Shown here in pieces: positions 17,059-25,638 of a DNA stretch of 64,000 bases (position 1 is its first letter; the number at the start of each line of letters is the position of its first letter). The notes beneath the pieces were generated by a model that saw nothing but the letters and a program-made list of their open reading frames with translations, searched no databases and was not told where the DNA came from. The position numbers and the translations under genes were made by a program. Location: assembly GCF_003696265.1 (NCBI RefSeq), contig NZ_RFFH01000001.1, positions 434,001-498,000 of the forward strand, given 5' to 3'. The DNA is from Nocardia stercoris. GTDB taxonomy: Bacteria > Actinomycetota > Actinomycetes > Mycobacteriales > Mycobacteriaceae.

Positions 17059-19784
17059 TGGGGGATACGCCCGGGAGTCCGGCGGCGGACGACCACGCCG
17101 ACGCGCCCGTACCGGCGGCCGAGATCGCGGCCCGGCTGCGGGCGGAAGTGGACGGCGATCCCGCCGAGGCCGCGAAAGTCACTGCCGGGCAGGATCATTC
17201 GACCGGCCGGCACCGGCCGGAGGCGGTGACGCAGCGGAAGTCCGAGCGATCCGGCAAGCCCATGCGCAAGGTGGCGCTGCGCAATCTGGCCGCGCACAAG
17301 GTGCGGCTGGCGCTGACCCTGCTGGCGGTCGTGCTCGGCACCGCTTTCGTGGCCGGATCCTTCGTCTTCACCGACACCCTGCAGCACACCTTCGACGGCA
17401 TCTTCGCCGACCAGGCCAAGGGCGTCGACGTCCGGGTGCAGCCGAAACAGATGCAGTCCCTGGGTGTCCCGCTGGACATGGTCGACCGGATCGCCGCCAC
17501 CGACGGCGTGCGCGCGGTGGCGCCGGCCGAGCAGGGCCCGATCGTGGTGCTGCGCGACGGCAAACCGGTGCAGACCGGCGGCGCGCCCAGCTTCGGCATG
17601 TCCTATCTGCCGCCCGAGCAGTCCATCGCGGCGCCCAAGAAGTTCGTCGCCGGCACGCCGCCCGCGGCGACCGGTGAGGTGGCGGTCAACAACGGCGGCG
17701 CCGACCACGCCAGGCTGCACGTGGGCGACCACGTCAAGGTGCTGATCCCCTCGCACGGCACCGTCGAGGTGACCGTCACCGGCCTCTACGACCTGGCGTC
17801 CGACAGCGGCGGCTATATCGGCATGCTGTTCCCGGCCGAGCAGGCCAAGCAGCTGTTCACCGACGGCCAGCACGTGGCGTACGTGGACATCGCGGCGAAG
17901 CCCGGGGTTCCGCCGGACACCCTGCGGGACCGGATCGCGAAAGACCTGCCGAACGCGAGCAACTTCAAGGTGCTCGACGGTGACCAGGTCCGCGCGGATC
18001 TCAAGGCACAGATCGGCCAGGCGCTGAAGTTCGTGAACTACTTCCTGCTCGCGTTCGGGGCGATCGCGCTGGTGGTGGGCACCTTCATCATCTACAACAC
18101 CTTCTCGATGATCGTGGCCCAGCGGCTGCGCGAGATGGCGTTGCTGCGGGCGATCGGCGCCAGCCGCAGCCAGGTCGGCAACTCGGTGATCGCCGAGGCG
18201 ACGGTGATCGGCCTGCTCGGCAGTGCGCTGGGTCTGATCGGCGGGATCGGCTTGGCGTTCGGGTTGTCCGCGCTGCTCGACGCGTTCTCGCTGGGGCTGC
18301 CGACCGGGGCGCTGCAGGTGCTGCCGCGGACCTTCGTGGTGGCGATCCTGGTCGGGCTCGTGGTCACCGTGGCCAGCGCCTACGTGCCGGCCCGGCGGGC
18401 CGCGAAGACCCCGCCGGTCGAGGCCATGCGGGCCGAATTCGCTTCCACCGGTGACACATTGCGGTGGCGGACGGTCGGCGGTGCCGTGCTCGGGGTCGCG
18501 GGTGCGGTGCTGGTCGCGCTGGGTGCGCAGCACACCGGGAAGTCGGCCGCGATCGTGGTCGGGATCGGCTCGTTCGCTCTGATCCTGTCCGCGCTCATGG
18601 TGTCGCCGTGGGTGTCGCGTCCGGTGGTGGCGGTGCTGGGCGTGCTGGTGCGGCCGTTCGGTGCGATAGGGAACATGTCGCGCAACAACGCGATTCGCAA
18701 TCCGCGCCGCACCGCCGCGACGGCGTTCGCGCTCACCCTCGGGGTGATGCTGGTGACGGCCATCGGCATGCTGGGCGCCTCGGCGAAGGCCAGTGTCGGT
18801 TCCGTCGTGGATCAGGGCGTGAAGGCCGACTACATTCTCGCCGGACCGCAGGGCGGCGCGCTGGTGGTCCTGCCGCTGGGTACCGCCCAGGCGGTCAAGA
18901 CCGTTCCCGGTGTGGCGGAAGCGGTCTCGATGCGCGGGGTGGCGGCGAAGGTCGGCGACGACACGATCGGCGGCATCTCGCCCGACGGCCCGATGGACCA
19001 CGTGATCGACTTCAGCCTGTCCTCCGGTGTGTCCCGGCTCGGTGCCGACGACATCATGGTCTCGGAAACCCAAGCGGGCAAATACAACTGGCACGCCGGC
19101 CAGCGGGTCGGGCTGACCAACGTGGACGGCAAGCAGTTCACCTTCACCGTCGCCGGTGTCTACAAGGACACCCCGCTGCTCGGGCCGCTGGTCGTGCCGG
19201 ACGCGGTGTACCAGCAGATGATGGGCTTGGCGTTGCGCGCCGACATCATCGTGCTGGTCAAGGCCGCCCCGGGCACCGACGCGGCGGCGTTGCGGCCGAA
19301 GTTGGAGGACGCGGTCAAGGCCTTCGGCGTGGTGCAGGTCGACGACCGCGAGCAGTTCAAGGGTCAGCAGGGCAAGCAGATCAACACCATCCTGGCCATC
19401 CTGTACGGGTTGCTCGCGCTGGCGGTCGTCATCGCCATTCTCGGCATCGTGAACACGCTCGCGTTGTCGGTGGTGGAACGCCGCCGCGAGATCGGCATGT
19501 TGCGCGCGGTCGGCATGCAGCGCAAGCAGGTTCGGCGCACGATCTATCTGGAGTCGATGCTGATCGCGGTGTTCGGTGCCGCGGTCGGGGTGGCGCTGGG
19601 GCTCACGCTGGGCTTCGGCTTCCTCAGCACGCTCAGTGATCTGGGGTTGGGCACGATCGTGGTGCCGTGGTCGCAGGTGATCGCGATGCTGATCGGCTCC
19701 GGTGTGGTCGGGGTGCTGGCCGCGCTGTGGCCGGGGGTGCGGGCGGCCCGCACACCGCCGCTGGCCGCGATCGCGGACCTCTAG
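17058..19784 (+). CDS. ABC transporter permease, FtsX fold, duplicated
   Basis: A 908-residue permease coupled to the ATPase gene. The first ~68 residues are hydrophilic, and a conserved-looking start MRKVALRNLAAHKVRL follows, so the extension may be absent if translation begins at the later ATG. One helix (~80-102), a large extracellular domain, then FtsX core helices (~320-480), a second extracellular domain (~555-770) and three C-terminal helices are visible. Such actinobacterial exporters act on envelope lipids, peptides or antibiotics. It ends in CTAG, sharing the tetranucleotide with the stop of the convergent kinase gene. Cargo unknown. Confidence 0.9.
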   Translation: MGDTPGSPAADDHADAPVPAAEIAARLRAEVDGDPAEAAKVTAGQDHSTGRHRPEAVTQRKSERSGKPMRKVALRNLAAHKVRLALTLLAVVLGTAFVAGSFVFTDTLQHTFDGIFADQAKGVDVRVQPKQMQSLGVPLDMVDRIAATDGVRAVAPAEQGPIVVLRDGKPVQTGGAPSFGMSYLPPEQSIAAPKKFVAGTPPAATGEVAVNNGGADHARLHVGDHVKVLIPSHGTVEVTVTGLYDLASDSGGYIGMLFPAEQAKQLFTDGQHVAYVDIAAKPGVPPDTLRDRIAKDLPNASNFKVLDGDQVRADLKAQIGQALKFVNYFLLAFGAIALVVGTFIIYNTFSMIVAQRLREMALLRAIGASRSQVGNSVIAEATVIGLLGSALGLIGGIGLAFGLSALLDAFSLGLPTGALQVLPRTFVVAILVGLVVTVASAYVPARRAAKTPPVEAMRAEFASTGDTLRWRTVGGAVLGVAGAVLVALGAQHTGKSAAIVVGIGSFALILSALMVSPWVSRPVVAVLGVLVRPFGAIGNMSRNNAIRNPRRTAATAFALTLGVMLVTAIGMLGASAKASVGSVVDQGVKADYILAGPQGGALVVLPLGTAQAVKTVPGVAEAVSMRGVAAKVGDDTIGGISPDGPMDHVIDFSLSSGVSRLGADDIMVSETQAGKYNWHAGQRVGLTNVDGKQFTFTVAGVYKDTPLLGPLVVPDAVYQQMMGLALRADIIVLVKAAPGTDAAALRPKLEDAVKAFGVVQVDDREQFKGQQGKQINTILAILYGLLALAVVIAILGIVNTLALSVVERRREIGMLRAVGMQRKQVRRTIYLESMLIAVFGAAVGVALGLTLGFGFLSTLSDLGLGTIVVPWSQVIAMLIGSGVVGVLAALWPGVRAARTPPLAAIADL

Positions 19785-21814
19785 CTGGGGTAGCGGGCGA
19801 ACCACTCGTCGGTGGGGGTCCCGACCGCGGTGGCGGGCGGGTTCGGCCCGAACTCCTGGCAGAAGTCGGCGACGAGGTGCTCGATGATCGGGGCCGCGTC
19901 CAGCGCGGTGCGCCATTCGGCCGGGATCGCGGCGACACCGTGGCGGGCGCCGAGGATCGTGCCGGCGATCGAGCCGGTGGAATCGCTGTCACCGGAATGG
20001 TTCACCGCGAGTAGGACTCCGGCGCGGAAGATCTCGGTCGGGGTGCCGCCGGCCGCCTCGGCGGTCAGCGCCGCGCACACCGCCAGCGCGAGGGCCTCCG
20101 GGCCCATGACGCCGAAGCCGAGCGGTTTCAGCGCGCCGACCGGTGGCACGGTGGTGGTGTGCCGGGTGATCTCGTCGGCGAGCCGCAGTGCGGTGGTGAG
20201 CGCGGTCGAGGTCTCCAGGTGCGCCGGGTGCCGGGTGAGGATGGCGCGGGCCCGGTCGACCGCGGCGGCGGTCGTCAGCCCGCTGTCCAGGCCGGCCACG
20301 ATCGCCGCGAGAGTACCGGCGGGCAGCCAGCCGCTCGGGTCGCCGTGCGTGAGTGCTGCTGTGTCGCACCCCAATTCGAAGGCGTGCTCGGGTGTGCGGC
20401 CGAAACCGCAGGGCGCCGAGCGGACCGTGGCGGCACAGCCCTTGGAATCGGTGATCGGCGCGGTACGGGTGCCCAGCGGGATACGCGGCTGGCCGCGCGC
20501 CGCCACCAGGCGCATGGCCTTGGTGGTGGAGCTGGTCGGTCCGCGGTTGCTCATCAGCTCGGGGTACCGCTCGAGCGAACTGAACAGCGGATGCGACTGC
20601 TCGGGCAGCGGCTGCCCCTGGCCACGCAACCAGACCAGCAAGCCTTCCTGGACCAGGCCCAGGGTGGTGCCGATCCCGCGCGCCCGCGCCCGCACCGAGC
20701 TGCGGATCAGCGCCTCGGTGAGGAACAAGGTCAGCTGGGTTTCCTCGGAGATGCGGCCCTCGAACGAGTTCCGGCCGCCGGTGACGCCTTCCTGGCCGTA
20801 GCGCTGGACGATATTGGCCAGCAGCATCGCCTCGACGGGCGCGCCGAGCGCGTCGCCGACCGCGCCGCCGAGCAGCCCGCCGTGCACGACGTCGCGCAGC
20901 GACAGCGACGGGTGCGTGCGGGCCTGCCGGATCGCCGGCGGGGTGCGCAAGGCGGTGCTGAGCGGGCCGACCGGGCCACTGAAGGTCCGCCACGCGGCCT
21001 GCGCGAATTCGCTGCACGAGGGATAGCGGTCGGCCGGCTGTTTGGACAGCGCGCGGGCCAGCACCTGGTCCAGGACCGGTGGCAGGCCCTTGCGGCGCGA
21101 GCTCAACGGGGGCGGCGGCTGCTGCATATGGCCGAGCATGACCGCGCCCAGGCTGTCGGCGTCGAACGGGCCAGCGCCGGTGAGCAGCCGGAACAGGGTG
21201 CAGGCCAGGGAGTATTGATCGGCGTAGAAGTCGACCGGGCCGTCGGTCAGCTGTTCCGGGGCGCAGTAGGCCATGGTGGCGTTGAAGGTTCCGGTGCGGG
21301 TCAGATGCTGGTTGTCGTCGACGACGCGGGCGATGCCGAAATCGGTGAGCAGCACCCGTTCCCCGAATCCCACACCGGCACCGGCGGATCGGGACAGCAG
21401 GATGTTGGCGGGCTTGACGTCGCGGTGCAGCACGCCGCGGCTGTGGGCGTAGTCGAGGGCGTCGGCGATCTGGAGCACGATCTGCACCGCGCGTTCCGGC
21501 GCCAGGCCCGCCGGGTCGATGGACGCGCAATCGGTGCCGTCGACGTATTGCATGGCGATCCAGAGCTGTTCGTCCTCGGTACCACGATCGAAGACGGTGA
21601 CGATGTTCGGATGATCCAGCTGGGCGACGACATCGGCTTCGCGCTCGAACCGGGTGCGGGTGATCTCGTCGCCGAACAGGTTGCGGTTGAGCAGCTTCAG
21701 CGCGATCAGACGGGGTAGTCGCGGGTGCCGGGCCGCGAACACCGAGCCCATCCCGCCGCGGCCCAGTTCCCGCTCGACGACGTAGCCGGCGAACACCTCA
21801 CCGTGGCGCAACAT
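19781..21814 (-). CDS. Ser/Thr protein kinase fused to ADP-ribosylglycohydrolase domain
   Basis: A 677-residue two-domain soluble protein. Residues ~8-280 are a Hanks-type kinase (GRGGMGSV, K40, HRD 130-132, DFG 158-160, APEQ). Residues ~305-660 match the DraG/ARH ADP-ribosylglycohydrolase fold: GGLLGGAVGDALGAPVEAM at the start, SEETQLTL (356-363) where DraG has the metal-binding T/SDDT motif, and NHSGDSDSTGSIAG (605-618) matching the second metal-binding motif. No transmembrane helix is visible. It could link protein phosphorylation to removal of ADP-ribose from proteins or DNA. Both acidic metal positions in SEET are Glu rather than Asp, so catalysis is likely but unproven. Confidence 0.88.
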   Translation of the reverse strand: MLRHGEVFAGYVVERELGRGGMGSVFAARHPRLPRLIALKLLNRNLFGDEITRTRFEREADVVAQLDHPNIVTVFDRGTEDEQLWIAMQYVDGTDCASIDPAGLAPERAVQIVLQIADALDYAHSRGVLHRDVKPANILLSRSAGAGVGFGERVLLTDFGIARVVDDNQHLTRTGTFNATMAYCAPEQLTDGPVDFYADQYSLACTLFRLLTGAGPFDADSLGAVMLGHMQQPPPPLSSRRKGLPPVLDQVLARALSKQPADRYPSCSEFAQAAWRTFSGPVGPLSTALRTPPAIRQARTHPSLSLRDVVHGGLLGGAVGDALGAPVEAMLLANIVQRYGQEGVTGGRNSFEGRISEETQLTLFLTEALIRSSVRARARGIGTTLGLVQEGLLVWLRGQGQPLPEQSHPLFSSLERYPELMSNRGPTSSTTKAMRLVAARGQPRIPLGTRTAPITDSKGCAATVRSAPCGFGRTPEHAFELGCDTAALTHGDPSGWLPAGTLAAIVAGLDSGLTTAAAVDRARAILTRHPAHLETSTALTTALRLADEITRHTTTVPPVGALKPLGFGVMGPEALALAVCAALTAEAAGGTPTEIFRAGVLLAVNHSGDSDSTGSIAGTILGARHGVAAIPAEWRTALDAAPIIEHLVADFCQEFGPNPPATAVGTPTDEWFARYPS

Positions 21815-22191
21815 CTCTGGCCGTTTCCCTCCCGCCGAGCCGACTTTCGCATGCTACCGCTCCGCTCGCGCGCGGGAGTTCCTCGGCGACAGTGGGTTCG
21901 GACCGGTCCGTATGTTCGCTTCCGTTTGCGCGGGCCGGAATGTTCTGGGATTCTGTAATGTTCGGCTCCGTCCGAACCATCCCTTTCCGTGGGTGTCCGA
22001 CGAACTGCCCGGCCGGGACGGTCGAGGGGTGGTCATCGGGGCCGGGCCGGCCGTTTCCGATGACCATTTCCGTCCCGCCGGGCCGGTTCACCCGGCCGGA
22101 GATGTTGTCCGAGCGGTGTTTCGCGCGGTCCGGTAGCTTCGGCAGGCGGCGGGCCGCTGCCCGCGCGTGTGTCGATCGGGAGGATGCCGCC
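21815..22191. promoter_or_regulatory. Divergent region with inverted repeats upstream of the zinc-hook ATPase
   Basis: 377 bp without a convincing gene between the divergent kinase-ARH and ATPase genes. It holds a 12-bp perfect palindrome CGGACCGGTCCG (21899-21910), three TATGTTCG/AATGTTC-like stretches at ~21912-21965, and a perfect 9-bp inverted repeat GGTCATCGG/CCGATGACC (22031-22039 and 22057-22065) whose loop is itself GGCCGGCC-rich. These may be operators or a folded leader. Confidence 0.4.
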
Positions 22192-24573
22192 GTGACGCGA
22201 ACCAACTGGGCCGAGCGCCTGGCGGCCGATCCGGCGGTCACGCCCGAGGTCGCGGCCGCGGTGCGCGCGGCACTGGGCGCGGAGGACGCCGCCGACGAGC
22301 AGTCGCCGGGATCGGGAATCTTCGTGCGCGCCATCCGGGTACGCGGATTCCGCGGGATCGGCCCGGCCGCCGCGCTCGAGCTGGATCCCGGCCCGGGCCT
22401 CACACTCGTGGTGGGCCGCAACGGTTCCGGTAAGTCCAGCTTCGCGGAGGCGGCCGAACTGGCGCTGACCGGCGATACCCGCCGCTGGTCCGGGCGGGCG
22501 GCGGTCTGGCGGGACGGCTGGCGAAACCTGCACGAGGGCAACGACACCCGGATCGAGCTGGAGCTGGTCGCGGCCGGGGAACCCGAACTGCGGATCACCC
22601 GGGAATGGACCGAGACCGCGGAGTTCGCCGACGGCACCTGGACCGAGCAGCGGCACGGTCGGCCACCCGGCCCGTTCCGGCCGCAGGAGTGGGCGGCGGC
22701 GCTGGAGCTCTACCGTCCCTTCCTCTCCTACAGCGAGCTCGGCGCCCTGGTCGACGGCCGGCCGGCCGATCTGTTCGACGCCCTGCACCGGCTGCTCGGG
22801 CTGGACCAGCTGACCGCGGCGCAGGAACGGCTGCGCGCCCGGCGGCTCGAGCTGGAACGTGCGGCACGGGCGGTCGGCGAGGAGCGGGCGGCGCTGGCCG
22901 CCGCCCTGGGCGGGCTGGTCGACGAGCGCGCGATCCGGGTGGCCGCCCTGCTCGGCGCCCCCGATCCGGATCTGACCGCGGTGGCGGCCGAGATCGACAC
23001 CGTGCGAAAGGATCCCGGCGGTATCGACCGCCTGCTCGGGATCGTCGCGCTGCAATTGCCGGCGGCGGACGTGGTCGCCGCCGCGGCCGCCGACCTCGTC
23101 GCGCGGGCCGAGGACCTGAGCGGGCACTCCGGTGCCGAGGCCGATCTGCGGGTACTCGAACTGCTGCGCCGCGCAGGCGAATTCGCCGCGGCGGAGCCGG
23201 ATGCCTGCCCGTGTCCGGTCTGTGGCAAGGGAACCTTGGACGCCCAATGGCGGCGTGCGGCCGATGAGCAGATGGACCGGCTGGCCCAGGCGGGGTCCGC
23301 GCTCACCACGGCCCGCGCCGACCTCGACCGTGCGCTGCGTGCCGCCGGCGATCTGGTGAAACCAGTTCCGGCCGAGCTGGATTCGTGGCAGCCGCCGACC
23401 GCCGGGGTGGACCCGGCGCCCGCGGCCGCCGCGTGGGCGGGCTGGGCCGCCTGCGCCCACGACACCCACGACCCGGCGGAGCTGGCGCGCCGGCTGCCGG
23501 CGGCGCACGCGGAAACCGAACTGGCCCTGCGCAGTCTGCGGCACGCGGCCACCAAGGAACTCGACCGGATCGACGCGGTGTGGGCGCCACTGCTGCCGCG
23601 GCTGCGCGCCTGGCTCGAAGCGGCGACCACCGTGGCCGTCGCCGACGCCGAGCTGCGGACCGTGCGGCGAGCCGAGGAATGGTTGAAGACGGCCGCGGCC
23701 GACCTGCGGGAACAGCGCATGGCACCGCTGGCCGACCACGCCCGGCGGATCTGGACCGGCCTGCGCCAGCAGAGCAATGTCGATCTCGGCACGATCCGCC
23801 TGCAGGGCACCGCGAACGCGGGGCGGCGGGTGGTCCTGGACGTGACCGTCGACGACGCCGGCGGTACCGCGCTGGGAGTGATGAGCCAGGGCGAGCTGCA
23901 CGCGCTCGGGCTGTCGCTGTTCCTGCCGCGAGCGACCGTGCCGGACAGTCCCTTCGGCTTCCTGCTCATCGACGATCCGGTGCAGGCGATGGATCCGGCC
24001 AAGGTGGACGGGCTCGCGCGGGTCCTGGCCGCGGCCGCGCGCAGCGGCCGACAGGTGGTGGTGTTCACCCACGACGCTCGGCTCGCGGAATCCGTTCGGC
24101 GACTGCGGCTTCCGGCGACCATCCGCGAAGTGCAGCGGCGGGAGGGGTCCCGGGTCGAGGTGCGGGCCGGGGAGGATCCGGTGCGCCGCTACCTCGCCGA
24201 CGCCAACGCCCTGCTGCGGACCCGGCAGCTGCCGCGCGATATCGCGGTGGAACTGGTGGTGACCTGCTGCCGTTCGGCGATCGAGGCGGCCGCGTTGGCC
24301 CGGATCCGCCGCGATCTGATCGGCGCCGGGATCGCGCACGCGGAGGTGCAGCGCCGCATCGATCGGGCCCGAACCGTCTGGGAGAAACTGGCGTTGGCCG
24401 AACTCGGTGCCGCCGACCAGGTGGACGAACTCAACGACTACCTCGACGCCGAGCACCGCTGGGTGCGGCAGATCGTGCGAGATGCGGCCGCCGGTGCGCA
24501 CATTCGCATCGACCGTGACCCCGCCGATTTGCTCACCGGCACCCGCCGAGTCGTCGCCTGGCTGGACCGATGA
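22192..24573 (+). CDS. Rad50/SbcC-like ABC ATPase with zinc-hook and C-terminal helical domain
   Basis: A 793-residue SMC-type ATPase. Walker A GRNGSGKS is at 75-82. A short central coiled-coil region carries a hook-like CPCPVC (C339, C341, C344). A signature-like MSQGE lies at 564-568, Walker B LLIDDP ends at D594/D595, and the H-loop is FTHD (H627). About 160 helical residues follow the ATPase core, with RSAIE (R694, E698) and R763-x6-H770, spacing seen in HEPN RNases. The GTG at 22192 has GGGAGGA 8 nt upstream; the in-frame extension to 21892 is rejected. No nuclease partner such as SbcD is adjacent; a small helical gene overlaps by ATGA. DNA-end sensing or phage defence is inferred, not shown. 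Confidence 0.8.
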   Translation: MTRTNWAERLAADPAVTPEVAAAVRAALGAEDAADEQSPGSGIFVRAIRVRGFRGIGPAAALELDPGPGLTLVVGRNGSGKSSFAEAAELALTGDTRRWSGRAAVWRDGWRNLHEGNDTRIELELVAAGEPELRITREWTETAEFADGTWTEQRHGRPPGPFRPQEWAAALELYRPFLSYSELGALVDGRPADLFDALHRLLGLDQLTAAQERLRARRLELERAARAVGEERAALAAALGGLVDERAIRVAALLGAPDPDLTAVAAEIDTVRKDPGGIDRLLGIVALQLPAADVVAAAAADLVARAEDLSGHSGAEADLRVLELLRRAGEFAAAEPDACPCPVCGKGTLDAQWRRAADEQMDRLAQAGSALTTARADLDRALRAAGDLVKPVPAELDSWQPPTAGVDPAPAAAAWAGWAACAHDTHDPAELARRLPAAHAETELALRSLRHAATKELDRIDAVWAPLLPRLRAWLEAATTVAVADAELRTVRRAEEWLKTAAADLREQRMAPLADHARRIWTGLRQQSNVDLGTIRLQGTANAGRRVVLDVTVDDAGGTALGVMSQGELHALGLSLFLPRATVPDSPFGFLLIDDPVQAMDPAKVDGLARVLAAAARSGRQVVVFTHDARLAESVRRLRLPATIREVQRREGSRVEVRAGEDPVRRYLADANALLRTRQLPRDIAVELVVTCCRSAIEAAALARIRRDLIGAGIAHAEVQRRIDRARTVWEKLALAELGAADQVDELNDYLDAEHRWVRQIVRDAAAGAHIRIDRDPADLLTGTRRVVAWLDR

Positions 24574-24950
24574 GGACCCAGCGCCCGCTCGTGACCGTCG
24601 AGGAGCGGCTGGCCGCAGCCGCGGACCTGCTCGACGGCGAGGTCACCGACGCCGGGGGACTGTGGTCGCGGGCGACCGTCTGGATCCTGCGCCTCACCGT
24701 CGAACAGGCCCTCGACGAACTCTGGTGGCAGGTCGCGCCCGACCTGGCCCGCTGCAGCATGCGCGCGCAACTGCTCGCCCTCGCGCCCTACACCGGTGCC
24801 CGCCTGGCCGACCGGGTATCGGCCCTGTGGGCGAATCTGTCGCGCGCCGGCCACCACCAGGACTTCGAACTCGCGCCGACCGCGGCGGAACTGCGCGGCT
24901 GGTACACCGAGACCACGGAACTCGTGGCCGCACTCGCCCGCACGACCTGA
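24570..24950 (+). CDS. Small helical partner of the zinc-hook ATPase
   Basis: A 126-residue, all-helical acidic protein whose ATG overlaps the ATPase stop (ATGA), so the two are co-translated. It is rich in Trp and Leu in the middle (VWILRLTVEQALDELWW) and ends in a helix-turn-helix-like stretch NLSRAGHHQDFELAPTAAELR. This end recalls HEPN-like or MNT/HEPN accessory proteins, but I cannot assign it with confidence. Tight coupling suggests it forms a complex with, or is the effector or inhibitor of, the ATPase. Confidence 0.7.
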   Translation: MRTQRPLVTVEERLAAAADLLDGEVTDAGGLWSRATVWILRLTVEQALDELWWQVAPDLARCSMRAQLLALAPYTGARLADRVSALWANLSRAGHHQDFELAPTAAELRGWYTETTELVAALARTT

Positions 24951-25069
24951 CCGCCGCACCCGATTCCGCCGCGCCGCATTCCTTCCGGGTTGCCGACCGC
25001 GCTTACCGGTAGCGTCTTCGGTGCCGAATTGTCCGTTTAGACCTGAACCGCGCGGAAGGGTTGGTCAGC

Positions 25070-25186
25070 ATGGGTCTCTCCTCGTCCGGATCGGCAGTAG
25101 TGAACGACGGTTCGTCGGTGATCTCGAGCCTCGGCCAGCTGGCCAACGATCTCCTCGGGGTGTTCGGCGGATTCGGGGCGTTCTGA
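25070..25186 (+). CDS. 38-residue amphipathic peptide
   Basis: A short ORF, MGLSSSGSAVV at the start and LLGVFGGFGAF at the end, preceded by GGAAGGG about 9 nt upstream. It is Ser/Gly/Leu-rich with alternating hydrophobic residues, has no signal peptide and no cysteine. Size, lack of signal and composition recall the tiny outer-membrane porins (PorA/PorH) of Corynebacterium, but this is only a resemblance. It lies between the ATPase operon and the YchJ-like gene. Confidence 0.45.
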   Translation: MGLSSSGSAVVNDGSSVISSLGQLANDLLGVFGGFGAF

Positions 25187-25219
25187 ACCCGCGCCACCCG
25201 CTCGAGGAATGATCACGGG

Positions 25220-25615
25220 GTGCCGAGTGCCCCGAACGATCCGTGCCCCTGTCGAAGCGGCGAGCAGTTCGCCGCCTGCTGCGCGCCCCGGCTGGACGGT
25301 TCCGGCCCGGCGCCGACCGCCGCGGCGCTCATGCGATCCCGGTACACGGCCTTCGCCGTCGGCGACACCGGCTATCTGCTGCGCAGCTGGGACCCGCGCA
25401 CCCGGCCCGCGACCCTCGAACTCGACCCGGCCCAGCGCTGGCTGTTCCTGGAAGTACTCGCCACCGAGGCGGGCGGCCCGTTCGACCAGGCGGGCGTCGT
25501 CGAATTCCGGGCCCACTACCGCGACGCCGCCGGCCGCGCAGAACTACACGAACGCAGCCGCTTCCGACGCGCGGACGGCGCCTGGGTGTACGTCGACGGC
25601 GACCTGCTCGCCTGA
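25220..25615 (+). CDS. YchJ/UPF0225 family SEC-C zinc-binding protein
   Basis: A 131-residue protein starting with GTG. The N-terminal NDPCPCRSGEQFAACC is a SEC-C zinc-binding motif, followed by LMRSRYTAFAVGDTGYLLRSW and a C-terminal NTF2-like half (GVVEFRAHYRD, HERSRFRRADGAWVYVDGD). This matches the YchJ family, whose cellular role is unknown. Full length. Confidence 0.88.
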   Translation: MPSAPNDPCPCRSGEQFAACCAPRLDGSGPAPTAAALMRSRYTAFAVGDTGYLLRSWDPRTRPATLELDPAQRWLFLEVLATEAGGPFDQAGVVEFRAHYRDAAGRAELHERSRFRRADGAWVYVDGDLLA

Positions 25616-25623
25616 CCGAACCC

Positions 25624-25632
25624 GGCTAGGGT
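25624..25632 (+). promoter_or_regulatory. -10 box of a probably leaderless gene
   Basis: TAGGGT ends 6 nt before the ATG of the SelW-like gene, the spacing that puts the transcription start at or next to the start codon. There is no ribosome-binding site. Confidence 0.4.
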
Positions 25633-25638
25633 GCGGGC

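Noticed and set aside
16686..19916. 1076-codon minus-strand ORF
   Set aside because: Antisense to the ABC permease; His/Arg/Asp-rich sequence typical of the reverse frame of high-GC genes.
22033..24501. 822-codon minus-strand ORF
   Set aside because: Antisense shadow of the zinc-hook ATPase, no motifs or ribosome-binding site.
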